Source of the DNA: Turnera subulata
Lineage: Eukaryota > Streptophyta > Magnoliopsida > Malpighiales > Passifloraceae
DNA: 64,000 nt
Assembly (NCBI GenBank): GCA_028386065.3
Contig: JAKUCV010001843.1
Location: 62,001-126,000 of the forward strand
Direction of reading: 5' to 3'
In this document: positions 45,207 through 57,448 of the stretch, in pieces
Position numbering within the stretch: the first letter of the stretch is position 1
Layout: each line of letters opens with the position of its first letter
Made by a program: the position numbers and the translations under genes
The notes under the pieces: generated by a model
Seen by the model: the letters and a program-made list of their open reading frames with translations, nothing else
Told to the model about the DNA's origin: nothing
The model's database searches: none

Positions 45207-48200
45207 AAATGGTTCCTCTGGAATGTATGGGGATTGAACGATCCCTTTAAACGTACATCGTTACTGCAGCATATTCTTTCTTATTCAGTAGATCTTGTAT
45301 GTTTGGTAGAGACCAAAATTCAAGTTGATAATGCTCCGGAGATTAGGAAGCATTTTCTTCCGGATTGGAATTTTGCCCACAATTATAGTTTCGCCAGACT
45401 TGGGCGTATCTGGCTACTATGGTCTGATCGATTGGATGTGACTGTCTTAGCTACTACAAATCAACTTATTCATTGCTCAGTATGTTACCTTCGTGATCAG
45501 CTCAAATGCTATGCAACATTTGTCTATGGAGCGAATTCTGGAAGGGATAGAGCTTCATCTTTATATCCTAGCATTAGTAGATCTGCGGCTGCTGTTGGTA
45601 ATTCCCCTTGGTGCTTGCTGGGCGATTTTAACATAATCCTTAATGCATCTGAATCTACTTCTTCCACTACCCATCTCTCTTCGGAAATGGATGACTTTAC
45701 CAACTGTTTATCGGCTCATGGGCTCTTTGACCATTCATATACTGGCTCTTTCTTTACCTGGTCTAACCGGCAGCCCATAAATCCAATTCTTAGGAAGTTA
45801 GACAGATTCCTAGTCAATGCCTCCTGGTTCTCTCTTTTTCCCAATAATACTGTTGATTTCCCACCACCGGGAATATCAGACCATTGTCCTTTCTTACTTA
45901 CTACTTCAGTTGCTGCTTTTCAAGATCCAAAACCATTCAAGTTCTATAATCATTGGGCCACACACCCTGATTTTCTTACCACATTGGCCTCTATCTGGAG
46001 CATGCAGGTTTCAGGTTTTGCAATATTTAGGCTTTGGCAAAAACTCAAATTGCTTAAACCAGCTCTTAAAAAGCTTCATAAAAAAAATACAGTGATCTCT
46101 CCTCCTGCATTACTCTTCTAGAATAGGAGCTCCTTTCTGTTCAACAGCAAATCTTTGCTGGAGACCTGCATGTTAATTTTTTATCCACTGAACAGTGTAT
46201 CATTTCCAACTTGACTGATTTGAGACTTGCTGAGGAGTCATTTTTGCGCCAGAAATCCCGTATCAATTGGCTATCTAGCAGGGATCTCAATACCTGTTTC
46301 TTTCACAACATAGTTCTTGCAAGAAAGGCCAAAAACACTATACGAACTCTTCTTACTCCATCCGGAGCCTTACTTACAGAGCCAAGACAAATAGAGCATG
46401 CTATTGTTCAATTTTATACGGATTTCCTAGGGCAAGCTAATAATTCTATTTCTAGTGGCTCTGTTTCATACTTTAAAAGCTTGCTTCATCATACAGTTTT
46501 TGCAAATCAAAGCTCCATGCTCATTGCTGCAATAACAGAGGCTGAAATAAAATCAGCCATGTTTTCTCTTGGGAGTAGCAAAGCCCCAGCCTAGACGGGT
46601 TTACTGCTGAATTTTTCAAATCAGCCTGGTCCATTGTTGGCAATGATGTTATCCAAGCTATCCAGGAATTTTCCACTCTGGAAAAATGTTTACAGGCCTG
46701 AATTCTACCATTATTAGCCTGATCCCAAAGGTTCCCAATGCATAAAAAGTGACTGATTTTAGGCCAATAGCATGCTGCACTACTTTGTATAAGTGCATTT
46801 CCAAGATATTAGCCAATCGATTGCAGAAGTGTCTCCCTGATCTTATTAGTCACAATCAATTGGCATTCATATCAGGAAGGAGGATTGTAGATAATGTTCT
46901 ACTTGCTCACGAAGTAGTTCACAATTATCATCGTGCTGGAATTTCTAAACACTACACTCTAAAGATCAATCTCATGAAAGCATTTGATTCTGTGAGCTGG
47001 AATTTTCTTCTAAATGTTCTTGAAGCTATGGAATTTCCTGCTAAATTCATTGATTGGCTGAAGGTATGCTTCTCTACTGCAAAATTTTCAGTTTCAATAA
47101 ATGGCTCACTTTGTGGCTTCTTTGGCAGTGGTAAAGGGATGAGGCAGGGGGATCCTCTTTCCCCTTACCTCTTTGTCCTCTTGATGGAGATACTTTCTTG
47201 TCTTCTCAACAAGGCAGCTGCTGATAACATACTTCCCTACCATCCTCGATGCAAGGAAATTGCACTTACTCATTTATGTTTCGCCAAAGATCTAATGATC
47301 TTCTCAAATGGTAGTCTCTCCTTTGCCTCTGCTGTAACACAAATTTTGCAGCACTTTTATTTGTTATTTGGCCTTCAATTCAATCCAACGAAGTGTGAGG
47401 TGTTTATTTCTGGAGTTTCTGACAGTCACAGGGATCAGTTCTTGCAATTGTGTGGCTTTAAACAGGGTAATCTACCTGTTCGGTATCTTGGAGTGCCTCT
47501 TGTATCAGGAAAATTATCATACCAGCATTGCAAAACTTTGGTGGACAAAATCTTAACGCGAATCACCCATTGGAGTGCAAGATTTTTATCATTCGCTGGT
47601 AAGCTTCAGCTGGTAATTTCTGTCTTGTTTAGTATCCAGAATTACTGGGCCAATATTTTCATTTTGCCCTCTCGGATTCTCAAAGAAATTGAGCATCTTT
47701 GTGCTACTTTCCTTTGGGACCCTAACTCTTCTAATGCTCGTAAGACAAAGGTCTCTTGGTCTGATCTCTCTTTGCCAAAACAAGAAGGGGGTCTTGGTAT
47801 CAAACAACTCAAGTCTTGGAATTCCGCTTGTATTGCTCGCAATTTATGGAATCTACTATTAAAGGCCGGTTCTCTTTGGGAGGCTTGGATACATGCCTAT
47901 TATATCAAACAACATAGCTTATGGAGTATAGAAGTACCTGCTGATTGCTCCTGGAGTTTCAGGGAAATATTGAATTTACGCAAACACTTCTCCAATGGGT
48001 TTTCACATGTTATTGGTTATGGATGTAATACCTTGTTTTAGTGGGACTCCTGGCTACCTCGCGGATCACTAAGCTCTTTGGTGCGACCAAGTACTATTGC
48101 CAATGCTAAGATTCCCCTCTATGCTAAGGTGAGTCATGTTATTTCTAATGGCTCATGGTCTTGGCCAATATCACGATCATCTATTCTGGCACAAATTGTA

Positions 48201-48812
48201 TTAGAAGCTGCTTGTATAACTCCATCTGCACACTCAGATATCATTCACTAGTCACTCTCTCCCTCAGGCCAATTTACAGTGAAAAGTGCATGGGAGTTAA
48301 TTCGAGTAAAATGCAGCAAAGTCGATTGGTATAAACTTCTTTGGTCTACCGGGCATATACCTAAGCACAGCTTCGTCGCATGGCTAGCCATCCTTAATTG
48401 ATTAGCAACCCGTGTTAGACTGCAACATTGGGGGACCATATCCATTACTACTTGCTTATTTTGTTCTCGTGTTGCTGAAAGCCGGGATCACCTCTTTTTT
48501 AGTTGTCCTTACTCTGCAGCCATATGGTCTGGTTTACTGTCCCTTTGCTCAATTTCTAAGGTGGTTGGTGATTGGTCACCTGAATTTCATTGGGCAAAAT
48601 ATCACTTGCAAAAGAAGAGCATTAAATCCATGATACTTCGTGTTGGTTGGAATGCGTGTATATATCATATATGGCGGGAACGCAATAGAAGACATTTCAC
48701 AGGCTGTTCACGCTTAACTGATAGTATTCTTTCTGCTGTTTGCACTAATATGAAGCTAAGATTCCAAGGGCTGACACACTTGAAGCCTCGTCCACTTTCA
48801 GATGAATTATAA
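45207..48812 (+). pseudogene. LINE-2 (second) ORF2: endonuclease, RT, zf-RVT
   Basis: An endonuclease domain (WFLWNVWGLNDPFKR, VETKIQ, LLGDFNIIL, SDHCPFLL) is followed by RT (MTDFRPIACCTTLYKCISK, INLMKAFDSVSW, GMRQGDPLSPYLF, THLCFAKDLMIFS) and zf-RVT (FTVKSAWELI, CLFCSRVAESRDHLFFSC). The catalytic Y/FADD box is FAKD and the first catalytic Asp (KIDL in the family) is Asn. Stops at about 46121, 46592 and 48039 break the frame. No RNase H is seen, unlike the first LINE, so the two belong to different lineages. It ends in an A-rich tail near 48968. Confidence 0.9.
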
Positions 48813-49625
48813 ATTTTATGTACATTCTAGGGAATTCATTTCTCTTGATTGACTTGTCTTGTAAATACTGTATAGCAGTTGTCCTGTCTTGTACAAGTTG
48901 TTAGGATCTTCCTAACCAGATTTGCAATAGAAAAGTTTGATTTGATCTTCAAAAAAAAGAAAAAAAGAAAAATCCTTTCTAGTTAAGAAAAAAAAAGAAG
49001 AAACCTCATACTCAAAAGAAATCTATGGAAAACCTCTCCATTTATCCTTATATATTAGGTCTTCTTGGCCAAATACCTATCTGTTCTAAAATCCGTCTGT
49101 AACTCCCAAAATATAGAATTGATTTCTAGTTTTTCTTCAATTAATAAAAAAATAATAAAAATAATAAATTAATTAATTAAAGTATTTTTAAGCTATTTTT
49201 TTCCTTCCTCTAAAATCTTAAATTGTCTATTTATTTTATGACGTTCAAACATATCCAAGCCAACTTTTTTTTCTTTTCTGTTATTGGTTTTCTTTTATAA
49301 CTATATTTTTTATGAATAAATTACTATGAATGTCATTGTTACCGTCAGAAAAAATAATTAATTTTTACCATGCTCTAATCTACCAAGGATAAATATTTTA
49401 TCTCTACACCTAGCATATTCATCTCTTTGGCAATTTATCTTCCATAATTCCATTTGTCTTAATCTTAATATCATCCTCCTATATCTAACCTCTATTTGAT
49501 TTTACTCTTTTAAATTAATCAAATCCATTTGTTTTTATCCTCTCATTTTCAACTATAAATACTCCTTCCTTCGTTTGTGTTTCTACCTTAGCCTCTCACT
49601 ATAAACTTCATTATCTTCTCATTCC
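48813..49625 (+). other. LINE-2 3' UTR/A-tail and AAA-unit flank
   Basis: The LINE-2 3' UTR runs to the A-rich tail (about 48950-48970). 48971-49305 matches the AAA flank (CTTTCTAGTTAAG, CCTTATATATTAGGTCTT, GATTTCTAGTTTTTCTTC). From about 49306 to 49625 the sequence is absent from the other flanks and may be part of a separate insertion; no element ends are seen. Confidence 0.6.
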
Positions 49626-49786
49626 TGAAGAGAATGAATACCAGGATACCGAAACTAGGTATACTTGATGTATATATATATATATTGCAATAGTATACCG
49701 AAGTCCTATTAGTACAAGAGTTCTATCTACTAGTACAGATGAGAACACTAACTATATTGCTAACTAAAACTAACAAAACCTTATCA
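49626..49786 (-). repeat. Probable Copia 3' LTR
   Basis: On the minus strand, after a polypurine tract (GAGGGGGAG) near the pol stop codon, the sequence runs from TGATAAGGTTTTG at 49786 to CTCTTCA at 49626 (161 bp, TG...CA). Short LTRs are usual for several plant Copia lineages. The partner 5' LTR has been lost, so the boundaries are inferred. Confidence 0.55.
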
Positions 49787-50171
49787 GCTATTACTCCCCC
49801 TCAATTTGAGGGTGGTTGAGCAAACCAAGCTCAAATTGGAACGTAACAACAGAAAATTAGAGGTACTAAGAGACTTGGTGAAAATATCTTCCATCTGCTT
49901 TGTGGAATCAACATGAAGTACTTGAATCTGCCCTTTTTGAACGCGCTCCTGGATGAAGTGGAGGTCTATTTCCAACTGTTTATTCCTCTGATGTTGGACG
50001 AGATTGTTAGCCACGAAGGTAACAGACATGTTATCACAGTGAATTGCGATAGGTTGAACTGGTGGACAACAAAGCTCATAAAGCAAACTGTGCAACCAAA
50101 TTACATCTGCAACAACACTGGCAAGTGCGCGATATTCGGATTCCGCACTACCGCGAGATACAGTAGGTTGT

Positions 50172-50339
50172 TTCTTTACCGACCAGGAAACAAGATTTCC
50201 TCCAGGGAAAACACAAAAACCTGTTGTAGAACGCCTTGTATCTAAGCAACCTGCCTTCTTTACCGACCAGGAAACAAGATTTCCTCCAGGGAAAACACAA
50301 AAACCTGTTGTAGAACGCCTTGTATCTAAGCAACCTGCC
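50172..50339 (-). repeat. Perfect 84-bp tandem duplication in Copia RNase H
   Basis: Two identical 84-bp units (50172-50255 and 50256-50339) duplicate 28 residues in frame (AGCLDTRRSTTGF... to ...SWSVKK). No difference separates the copies. Confidence 0.95.
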
Positions 50340-52336
50340 CAATCGGAGTCACTGTAAGCAACCAAGGTCCAAAATGTTGTCGGGCGAATAAGAAAACCGT
50401 GTGACTTGGTACCCACAAGATAACGAAGAATCCATTTGACAGCCTTCCAATGTTCCGTGGTGGGTGCATGCATGAACTGGCATACAGAATTGACTGCACA
50501 ACTGATATCTGGCCTCGTGAAAGTCAAATACTGCAGTGCACCAACAATAGTACGATATAAACGTTGATCATCAGCAATAAGAGCCACGCCCTGATAGAGA
50601 CAAAGGGCGAGTTTGGCCTGCATAGGAGTAGACGCCGACTTCAGGTCGTGCAAATCATGTAACAGCCCGGGTGAAAATTTTGGATTTTTACCGGGACTAT
50701 AAAAATCTTTTTACCGTGATTTACCGTTGAATTAATCTTGGGTAATTAATTCAAGGTAAATCGAGCGTTGTTTTTTGAAACCGAGGGTTTTCCCGCGCTC
50801 GAGATTTTTCTTTGGATTTTTCGGGCCTAAGTCGGTATTTTTTTAGGGTCCCGGAATTCTACCAGAAAATAACTAAGGGGGTATCGATTATTTTCTGGTC
50901 CGGACCGGACTCGCTTCATAATGCAGACAAGCTGCATTATTGAAGTTCACACGCCGCACAGTGATTTCATCGGTTTATAAAGAGGAAGAGGAGAAGAAAA
51001 AGAAAAAGAGAGAAAAAGAAAAAGAGAGGAAAAGAAAAAAAAGAAAAAAAAGAAAAAAAAGAAAAAAAAGAGAAAGAAAAGAAAAAAAAAGGAATTACTG
51101 AAAAACGAAAAAATAGAAAAAAAGAAAGGAAAAAAAAGAAAAAAAAGAAAAAAATTGGGTGAACAGTGTCACCACCTTCCTCCTTCTGGTTACTGTGCAC
51201 GTCGAGGAGCTCCAGCCGTTTTCTCGCCACACCACCGCCGCCAACGAGCTCGCCACACCGTCGCCTTTCGACCGCCGCTAACCCCGTCCCCTTCCGTCCA
51301 CCGACGCGCCGCCAGGGAGCCTAGACCCGACGAAGATCCGACGAATCCACCTCCCTCGCGCCTTCCGCCTTCTGCCGTCGCCGCCGCGCCCTTCCTGATG
51401 CCGTTCTAGAGTCGCTCTCTTCCTCGGGCATGTGTTGCCGCCGGTCGCCGCTGCAGGTGAGCAACCCGTTTTCACGGGCGGGTCGCGCCGGGTCGCGCCT
51501 AGGTTGGATCCTGGGCAGCCCGATTTATTTAAAAAAAACAAAATATATATATATGTATTTATTTGTTATTCTGGTATTTAATTTTGAAAAAAAATATATA
51601 TATACACTTTGAGAAAATTATGATCAAATTAATTCTGGTATTTTGGAGAAAATATAAATATATATACATAGATAAATAATTAAGTTATGTTTTGGAGAAA
51701 AACTAATATTATTTGGAAAAATATATAAATATCAAGAAAATAATTTCTGGAAAATTTAGTATACGTATTATTTTCTCTAGAAAATTATGGTTGTGGAATA
51801 TATATATATATATGTACTTTGAAAATTAAAGGTAATTATATTTTGTGTTGGAAAATATTATTATATATAGAAAAAGATAAATACTATATATATTTTCTGG
51901 AAATTATAAATAGGTTATTATTTTTCTGGAAAATTTATGGAGATTATAATTTTGAAAAATTATAATTAATTTATAAAAATATTTTGAAAAGAGTTTTAAT
52001 TAAAGTATGGTACCGAAATTATATTCGGATATACGTACGGAATAATATTTTCGATAAAGGGAAATAATAAAAGATATGTAACCGGGATGGGTTATTTCGC
52101 AGTTTGGGCATCATAGCATACCGATTATGTGCATTTATGTGTATATATTGTTTTGTTGTATAGGTTTGGATATCGGGCAGTTTCCCGAGGAGCCGGCGTC
52201 GGACCGGTCATTATCTCCGGAGTTGAGTAATCGGCCAAGGTGAGGATGAATTTCCTTCATTATGTGCCTATATTACTCGGTTGTTGTGTGGATGGTTATT
52301 GCACTGTTGAGTATTGCGATTGCTGTGGTTTGGTTC

Positions 52337-52689
52337 GGGATGTTTATCCCAGTATCCTGGTTGTTTTTGGATGTCGTTTGCTGTGTCTATTGGTAATAAG
52401 AATAAAATGGATAAATAATAAATTGTGATAAGGATGTCGATCCTTGATTTGGATAGGGATGTCTATCCCGGTATTTTGGTTAGGGATGTTGATCCCTGTG
52501 ATTTGATTTTGATGACGATAATATAATTGTCACGTGATAAGTAGTGGTACGACTCGATGGTTTGAGACTGTTTTGTGGTGGCCGTGACCTGGGTTACTTG
52601 TGATAAGCATGTCTATGCTTGGGATGTCTATCCTGTGATTATTTTTGGGATGTCTATCCCTGGGATCGTATTTTTGGGATGCCGATCCC
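52337..52689 (+). repeat. Hairpin array in family A LTR (reference copy)
   Basis: Seven perfect hairpins: GGGAT-GTTT-ATCCC at 52337, AAGGAT-GTCG-ATCCTT at 52430, GGGAT-GTCT-ATCCC at 52456, GGGAT-GTTG-ATCCC at 52483, AAGCAT-GTCT-ATGCTT at 52605, GGGAT-GTCT-ATCCC at 52647 and GGGAT-GCCG-ATCCC at 52676. One imperfect unit lies at 52621. Confidence 0.88.
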
Positions 52690-52925
52690 TGGGTTCTCTT
52701 GGATTTGGTCTGGCACCCGGAATATGTTGAGAACCAGGTCTGACCTCTAGCTTATCCGTGACGGGGCCCGGAAAAAATAAAATTGGGAATTGGATTTTTA
52801 TTTGAGTCTTTTCGGTTTTGGACCGGTTTTAGGTCTTGTCTTTCGGTTTGGTGTATTTTGGCGGTTTTGGCCTGTTTTTGACCTTGAGTAATTTTAGTGT
52901 TGCATATTGATTGTCTATCCTTCGT

Positions 52926-52980
52926 CGGTGAGCACTTTGGACTCACCCCTCACCTGCGGGCTTTCATCCCGTAGGATGAG
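52926..52980 (+). other. Conserved dyad block of family A LTR
   Basis: GGTGAGCACTTTGGACTCAC, then CCCTCACCTGCGGG and CATCCCGTAGGATGAG. It occurs in all six copies that reach this part of the LTR (302, 17226, 23648, 25173, 62062 and here), nearly unchanged even where the surrounding LTR has diverged. GTGAG/CTCAC and GGTGAG/CTCACC can pair. Confidence 0.75.
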
Positions 52981-55807
52981 TTTTTTTTTGGTACAGGTTT
53001 GGTGCATTCCAGACAGGCTGCGGCGTTATCCCTTGGACAGGGCTCGGATCCATAGTTTGCATCAGTGTCGTATACAGTGTTTTGTGAGTTATTAAGTCTT
53101 CCGCTGTGCATTATTTTGCTATTGTTGGGCCATTGGGCCGGTTATGTTGTTATTGATGTTTTTATTTTGGGCAGTTGTGCCCGAGTTTCTGTTGTATACA
53201 CTGTATGCTGGGCTTGGTTTGATTGGGTCGTCACAGTTCCGGCAAGTGTTTACTGTGTACGGTAAATACAGGTCGGGGCGTTTCAAATCAGGCCGAGCAA
53301 GAATGGTTTGTATATATTTTTACTGATGCAAAAATAACCCATCATGAACATGTTGAACTTGAATCCCCAAAAAATAATGCAAGGCTCCAAGGTCGGTCAT
53401 AGAAAATTCGTGCTTGAGAAGAGAAAGTAATTGTCGAAGAAGAACTGGAGAAGATGCGGTCAGTATAATATCATCCACGTATAAAAGCAAAAATGCAGTA
53501 CCCTGAGTAGTATGTAAAGTGAACAAAGATGAATCGAAATGACTAACAACAAACTTGTTTGCCAGTAGAAAAGTTGCAAATCGATTATACCAGGCACGTG
53601 GTGCCTGCTTCAACCCATATAAAGCACGCTGTAACCTGCAAACATGATTAGGATACTGTGAATCCTCAAAACTAGGAGGCTGCCGCATATAGACTTCCTC
53701 CTTCAAGAAGCCATTAAGAAAAGCGTTCTTGACATCTAACTATCTTACATCCCAGCCACAAGAGACTGCAATAGAAAGAACAGTCCGAATGGTTGCTGGC
53801 TTAATAACTAGGCTGTAAGTCTCGTCAAAATCCTCCCCAGCACGCTGTGTAAAACCTTGAGCCACAAGACGGGCTTTCTACCTGAACAAACTGCCATCAG
53901 AATTATATTTTTTGCGAAAAACCCAACGAGAACCAACAATGTTTACAGTGGAAGAAGGTGGTGGAACTAAGACCCATGTGTTGTTTTGTAATAAAGCCTA
54001 GTATTCGTCCCTCATGGCATGTAGCCAGTTGACATCTTTTGAAGCTTGAAGAAAAGTGCGAGGTTTTGGAGCAGTGATAGAAGAAACTAAAGCATACTTG
54101 GGATTTGGCTTGTGAATACCATCATGTAAGCGTGTTTGCATTTGGTGTTTAGGTGGGGATGGTGGTGGAGGTATGGATAACGTTGACGATTGGGAATCGG
54201 CAGGAGATATAATAGAAGGAGTAATCGAGTTAGATGCAGGACTGTCATGTAAAAGAGGAGTCGGATTAGAAGTTGGATTAGATGAATGAGATGATGAAGG
54301 TAAGGATGAGGATGCCGAGGGATTGTCAGAAGACGAAGTTGGTGTGGATTGTGTTTCTAATCGGGTAGGAGTTTGAGAGGACGAAGGAGGTTGGTCTTGA
54401 TGAGAGGAAGAAGAATTGTTATGTGGTAAACTACTAGGAATTGGACCTTGCGATGGAACCAGTGCACCAGGGAGACTAAAAACTGTCGTGTGGTCAAAGT
54501 AATTTGGTAGCGAAGATTGGGTAGCATCAGGTTTCGAAAGAAAAGGGAAAACATGTTCATTAAACACCACGTTTCTTGAGACAACAACCTTGTGCGAGAG
54601 AGGATGATAACAACGAAAACCTTTATGATGTGGAGATAAGCCCAGATAAATATGGAGATCTGTCCTAGGAGATAGTTTATGATTGGCAGGACTCATGTTA
54701 AGTGGATAACAAGCGCAGCCGAAAACTCGAGCAGAAGAGAAAGTGGGCGATTGTCCATATAGAATCTGATATGGACTCAACCAGTGCAAAGAAACGTGGG
54801 ATAATTGATTCTGAATGTAATTAACATGGTGTAGAGCTTCCACCAAAAAATAAGGGGGGGAGATTGGCATAAAACAAAACTGACCTTATCGAATTAAGGA
54901 GAGTTCTGTGTTTCCTTTTAGCCATTCCAATTTGTGGATGGCTGTAAGGACATGAAAGTCTACGAATAATACCATGACATTGGAGATACATATCAAAATT
55001 TTTGTTACAAAACTCACCCCCATTGTCACTTTGAAGAAAGCGAGCAGGAAGATTAAAATGGGCTGTAATCTCGGCGTGCAAAAGTTGAAATTTAGAAAAA
55101 ACCTCATTTTTATTACGTAACGGGTAAACCCAACAAAACTTGGAATATTCATCTATAAACAAAACGTAGTATTTAAATCTAGTGAAAGAAACAATAGGAG
55201 AAGTCCACACATCACAATGTAGGACATGAAATAAACCTAAACATGGTTCTAAAGAACGTGGATATGGTAACTGCGTCTGCTTTCCCAATTGACAAGCATG
55301 GTAGAAATCATCCTTATTGAATGAAGAACAAGCAGAAGGAAACTGAGTAATGAATTGTAGCAGCATAGGCTCCTCGGGATGACAGAGACGCCGGTGCCAC
55401 AAAGAGGGAGATACACGAGAGACTGCAAAAACTGTAGGAGAAGAAGTGACGACTGGAGCTGGAACACGAAGAGAATAAAGTGTGTCGGGGTCATTGCACC
55501 GAATCTGTTGGTGGCAAAAATGACGACCCTTCACAGAGAAACTAAGAGAATCAAAAATAACAGAACAAGAGTTATCAAAAGCAAAGCGTTTAACAGAGAT
55601 GAGATTCTTGGTAAGCTTAGGTACAACTAAAACATCCAAGAGACGAAAAGAAAAAGAACCAATAATGAAAAACTTAACACCAATATGGGTAATTGGCAAA
55701 AACATACCATCTCCGACTTGGACGGAGGTAGTACCATGATATTCTTGGAAAGAATCAAGAGATGCGGTGGAGTTGGTCATATGACTCCTACATACCTCCC
55801 TTTCCAA

Positions 55808-57346
55808 GCTCCCTCTATACTAGTTAATCTATATTATTTGTCTATTATTAATATTACCATCAAAGTTGTATTATTATCATCAATTTTGTATTATTACCAT
55901 CAAGACTGTATTTTATTTTTAATTTTATAACAATAATCATATTTTAGTATTATTTAAAAAAGTTGGAGTTTGATAATTTTGCAACCATTCACGATAACGG
56001 TTAATTTATTTGTTTTTGTATTTTAATACAATTTACAAAATATTATTTAAAAATTAAATTTAGTAATATTTAGTTGAAATTAATTTTCTCAAACACTTCT
56101 AAACTGAATCCAAGTATTAAGGAACAAACAGATAAATTATAAAATATAAGAGTAATTGAAAGGTACAATACTGTTGAGAAGGATAATATGACAGATTCTC
56201 CAAAATAGATAATATGGTTAAAAAACTATTTTATTTAACTCATAAAATAATTTTTTTATTTTATTAATAAAAAGGCAAAATACAAATTAATTTTATATTT
56301 AGAGACATAAGAGATGAATTTAAAAGTAAATAGATATTTAGAAAAGAAGCCCCAATATACATAGGGGTAAACAGAGAAATCTCTCCAAAAATCTACTTTA
56401 GAAAAATGAAGAATGCAACTCTTCTTCTAAAATAAATTTTTTCTTCCAATTTCTCTCGTTACAAAGTATAAGAGTTTACATACACAAACATCTTGAATTG
56501 CCATGCACGTGCAGAATATATAAAACATAAATTAAGGAATATGATTTATATATCTATTTCTGTTGCAAATATCTTATTATTTTAGTAAAATCGGGTATAA
56601 AAAGGTTACGAGAAAGTAAGTATAAGGCAGTCAATTGTGGCTGCGGAATGTAATTTTGAATTTATTATAGTTGTTGTGCATCGTCAGATGCTAGCCCATG
56701 ATTGTTTTAGATGACTTAAAGATTAAGGTAACATATGCCACCACAAAGGTGTCCTTGATGAAGAGGAGTCTTAAGTTGGGAAAATTGTGCACCTTGTATA
56801 AGTATAGTTTAAAGTAGTTACAAGTATTAGGGCTAAAAAATTCATGTCTTTGGGCTTAATTAACCCAAATTCATAAAAGTTGTGTGCAATTTGTGAAATT
56901 AGGGTGGCTTGGTTAGCTTAGGTCGGTGAGAAGGGTGTCCTGTGTTTTGTGTTTTTTGATGCAACTTACAAGTTACAAGCCTAAGCTATTCAAATCTTAT
57001 ACCCACCCACCCACATCCTGGATCAGGGTGGACTTGGTGAAACCAAGGGTTTCGTGCCATTACACTCCATCAACAGAAATGAAGTCTCCAGGAGGGTATC
57101 CTACTGTTAGGATTTTCTATGATATTAGTGTATTCTTCCAATCTTATTCTTTTGCTTATACTTTATTCGTGGTTTATTCTCCAATAAGAAAGTATTGCAA
57201 GCCATGAGCCCCACACACTCATGTCCCGTCACACATAGTCCTTGACTCCTTGTAGTGAGCCGAACCGATGTCGTACAGATTTAACTTATTGTCATCAGAT
57301 AGCTTCGGGGAGAAGCAGACCGTGTTTTTTCCTTGTATAAAAACGC
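55808..57346 (+). repeat. AAA-unit flank and promoter region (unit of copy 5)
   Basis: From about 55925 this matches 31330-32390 (CATATTTTAGTATTA, GCCCCAATATACATAGGG, ATGATTTATATATCTATTT) through the promoter block TTAGCTTAGGTCGGTGAGAA at about 56908. Upstream of copy 5 the TATATAAATA of copies 2 and 4 is not conserved (CTGTGTTTTGTGTTTTTTGA instead), so its promoter may differ. No other gene is seen. Confidence 0.75.
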
Positions 57347-57448
57347 ATGGAAAACACAGCAAAGCAGCAATTCACACACAGCAAAGCTCTTCTTAATTCC
57401 CAACCCATCAGTTTCCAGACCCATATACTCCTTCAGTTCAATTCAAAC

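Larger units (their letters stand above)
50658..53285 (+). mobile_element. Family A solo LTR (complete reference copy), plus orientation
   Basis: 2628 bp from TGTAACAGCCCGGGTGAAAA to GGGGCGTTTCA. The target duplication AATCA lies at 50653-50657 and 53286-53290, inside the Copia pol gene. In order it has a conserved 5' block, a purine tract (50985-51155), a GC-rich block (51180-51520), an AT-rich stretch (51530-52080), the hairpin array (52337-52689), the dyad block (52926-52980) and a conserved 3' end. There is no internal region, so it is a solo LTR left by recombination. Confidence 0.95.
49784..55807 (-). pseudogene. Ty1/Copia pol, 5'-truncated and split by a solo LTR
   Basis: Reading right to left on the minus strand: end of protease, GAG-pre-integrase (LWHRRLCHPEEP), integrase core (HCDVWTSPIVS, FLQSDNGGEF), RT ([40 protein letters not shown]) and RNase H (TRPDISCAVNSVCQFM, SDSDWAGC, CDNMSV). 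Gag, most of protease and the 5' LTR are missing beyond 55807. A run of G's near 54855 shifts the frame; stops occur at about 53998, 53878, 53742 and 53320. The LTR at 50658-53285 interrupts it between RT and RNase H. The broken reading resumes exactly across the duplicated AATCA. Confidence 0.92.

Noticed and set aside
54357..54587. Extra ORF inside Copia
   Set aside because: It is an out-of-frame shadow of the Ser/Pro-rich linker between integrase and RT.
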